This document shows positions 60,526 through 60,908 of a stretch of 60,908 nt of DNA, in pieces. Numbering within the stretch: position 1 is the first letter of the stretch; every line of letters starts with the position of its first letter. The stretch comes from Deltaproteobacteria bacterium (GTDB taxonomy: Bacteria > Desulfobacterota > Binatia > Bin18). The translations under genes and the position numbers were made by a program. The DNA lies in NCBI GenBank assembly GCA_009692435.1, contig SHZE01000005.1, forward strand, positions 1 through 60,908, given 5' to 3'. The notes beneath the pieces are model-generated. The model saw only the letters and a list, made by a program, of their open reading frames with translations, was not told where the DNA came from and searched no databases.

Positions 60526-60602
60526 TCTTTGCAATTCGATCTCCAGCATTCTCTCATTCGACTTCAACTTTGACTTCACCTATAGGCTCTCTTCAACTCC
60601 AT
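60526..60602 (-). pseudogene. Degenerate 5' remnant of the retropepsin-like gene
   Basis: The minus strand from ATG 60602 reads M-E-L-K-R-A-Y-R, then after a small deletion and frame change E-V-K-V-E-V-E, a stop, E-N-A-G-D-R. This parallels M-A-L-K-K-T-Y-R ... E-V-K-V-E-V-E-L-E-N-A-G-D-R of the intact gene (59754 downward). It ends at about 60526, just before the antitoxin Shine-Dalgarno. The match shows a duplication or replacement at this spot. Confidence 0.75.
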
Positions 60603-60673
60603 TCCCGCATAAAAAGCAATAACACCAGATTCCGCGGAAACAACCGAGACGGTCGCTCCCAGCGCCACAAGAA

Positions 60674-60709
60674 ACAAGGGCGCGGTATGTAACCGCGCCC
60701 TTGTTTTTC
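60674..60709. terminator. Terminator of the right-edge DUF1302 gene
   Basis: ACAAGGGCGCGG (60674-60685) pairs perfectly with CCGCGCCCTTGT (60693-60704) around a 7-nt loop. A five-T tract follows on the plus strand (60704-60708) and TTTC on the minus strand, so it can stop transcription from either side. It lies 22 nt beyond the minus-strand stop at 60726. Confidence 0.85.
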
Positions 60710-60725
60710 TACTGACTACTTGTCG

Positions 60726-60908
60726 TTAGTACAGCAGATACTGGAACTCCAACCAGATGCTATCTTTGGTCTTGAATGCACCAATCCCAGGACCGTAGTT
60801 CCCATCAATCCAGTTGTAGCGCATGGTCACCGCGAATGGGTCCCAGAACTTCCAGTCAAAACCTGGCTGCATGAGCCACGACCCATTCCAGTCATAAAAG
60901 AAGACGAA
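60726..60908 (-). CDS. DUF1302-type outer-membrane protein, C-terminal part
   Basis: The minus-strand frame from the window edge to TAA at 60726-60728 encodes 60 residues: FVFFYDWNGSWLMQPGF, a DPFAVTMRYNWIDGNYG block, and a final strand WLEFQYLLY with a C-terminal aromatic residue typical of outer-membrane barrels. It aligns with the end of the 53619-55364 protein (VFLYDWQGAWLVQPGV, DPFRLTVQYNYLDGQFNG, IFQLEVVI) at roughly half the positions. The gene continues beyond 60908. Confidence 0.8.
   Translation of the reverse strand, partial: FVFFYDWNGSWLMQPGFDWKFWDPFAVTMRYNWIDGNYGPGIGAFKTKDSIWLEFQYLLY

Noticed and set aside
1..60908. CRISPR arrays
   Set aside because: The repeats found are 7-mers, 12-mers or palindromes without regular 30-40-nt spacers, and no cas gene is present.

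Overview
The window reads as chromosomal DNA of a Gram-negative bacterium: there are lipobox lipoproteins with their signal peptidase II, OmpA-type peptidoglycan-binding domains, DUF1302-type outer-membrane barrels, a bacterial alpha-2-macroglobulin and PbpC. A deltaproteobacterial-grade lineage (for example Binatota or Tectomicrobia-like) would fit the gene mix, but this is inference and no marker in the window settles it. The organism can make selenocysteine: a 96-nt tRNA-Sec (42257-42352) and selA (45448-46836) lie 3 kb apart.

Layout. 1-684: 5' end of a probable DDE transposase with an in-frame UGA, abutting a helical protein. 819-4073: ECF sigma factor, zinc-finger anti-sigma, DUF3106 protein, then an OmpA/glycine-zipper protein and a glycine-zipper lipoprotein. 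4236-9192: metH and a convergent, frameshifted amtB sharing a large hairpin. 9289-12705 (minus strand): sixA, CYTH phosphatase, VOC protein and a second ECF/anti-sigma operon. 12918-17467: a GldA/GldF/GldG/DUF4340 ABC cassette. 17523-22524 (minus): a second OmpA/glycine-zipper pair, lspA and ileS. 22711-24336: small proteins, a DUF3553-like protein and an MBL-fold hydrolase. 24592-36652: an alpha-2-macroglobulin and pbpC, normally neighbours, here separated by REP-like palindromes, a secreted C39-like papain-fold protein, a lipoprotein and an Rpn-type nuclease. 36774-42151: a four-PAS histidine kinase (frameshifted), a lipid kinase, an MGDG-synthase-like glycosyltransferase and a methyltransferase. 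42257-46836: tRNA-Sec, a cluster of secreted proteins including a metzincin protease, and selA. 46959-51957: an esterase, glmU, glmS and a small protein. 52011-60908 (minus): an HpaB-family flavoprotein, a DUF1302 barrel, a second and divergent Gld-type ABC cassette, a retropepsin-like protein, a PIN-domain toxin-antitoxin pair, and the 3' end of another DUF1302 barrel.

Three themes recur. First, paralogy: two ECF/anti-sigma pairs, two OmpA/glycine-zipper pairs, two Gld-type ABC cassettes and two DUF1302 barrels. Second, heptameric short tandem repeats sit in at least five gaps, several as inverted pairs forming long hairpins between genes, and one array lies in frame inside an ABC ATPase gene. 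Third, four genes (amtB, histidine kinase, a secreted protein, a metzincin) are each broken by one +1 or -1 shift; three lie at or beside a short homopolymer, so sequencing error must be excluded before calling them pseudogenes.
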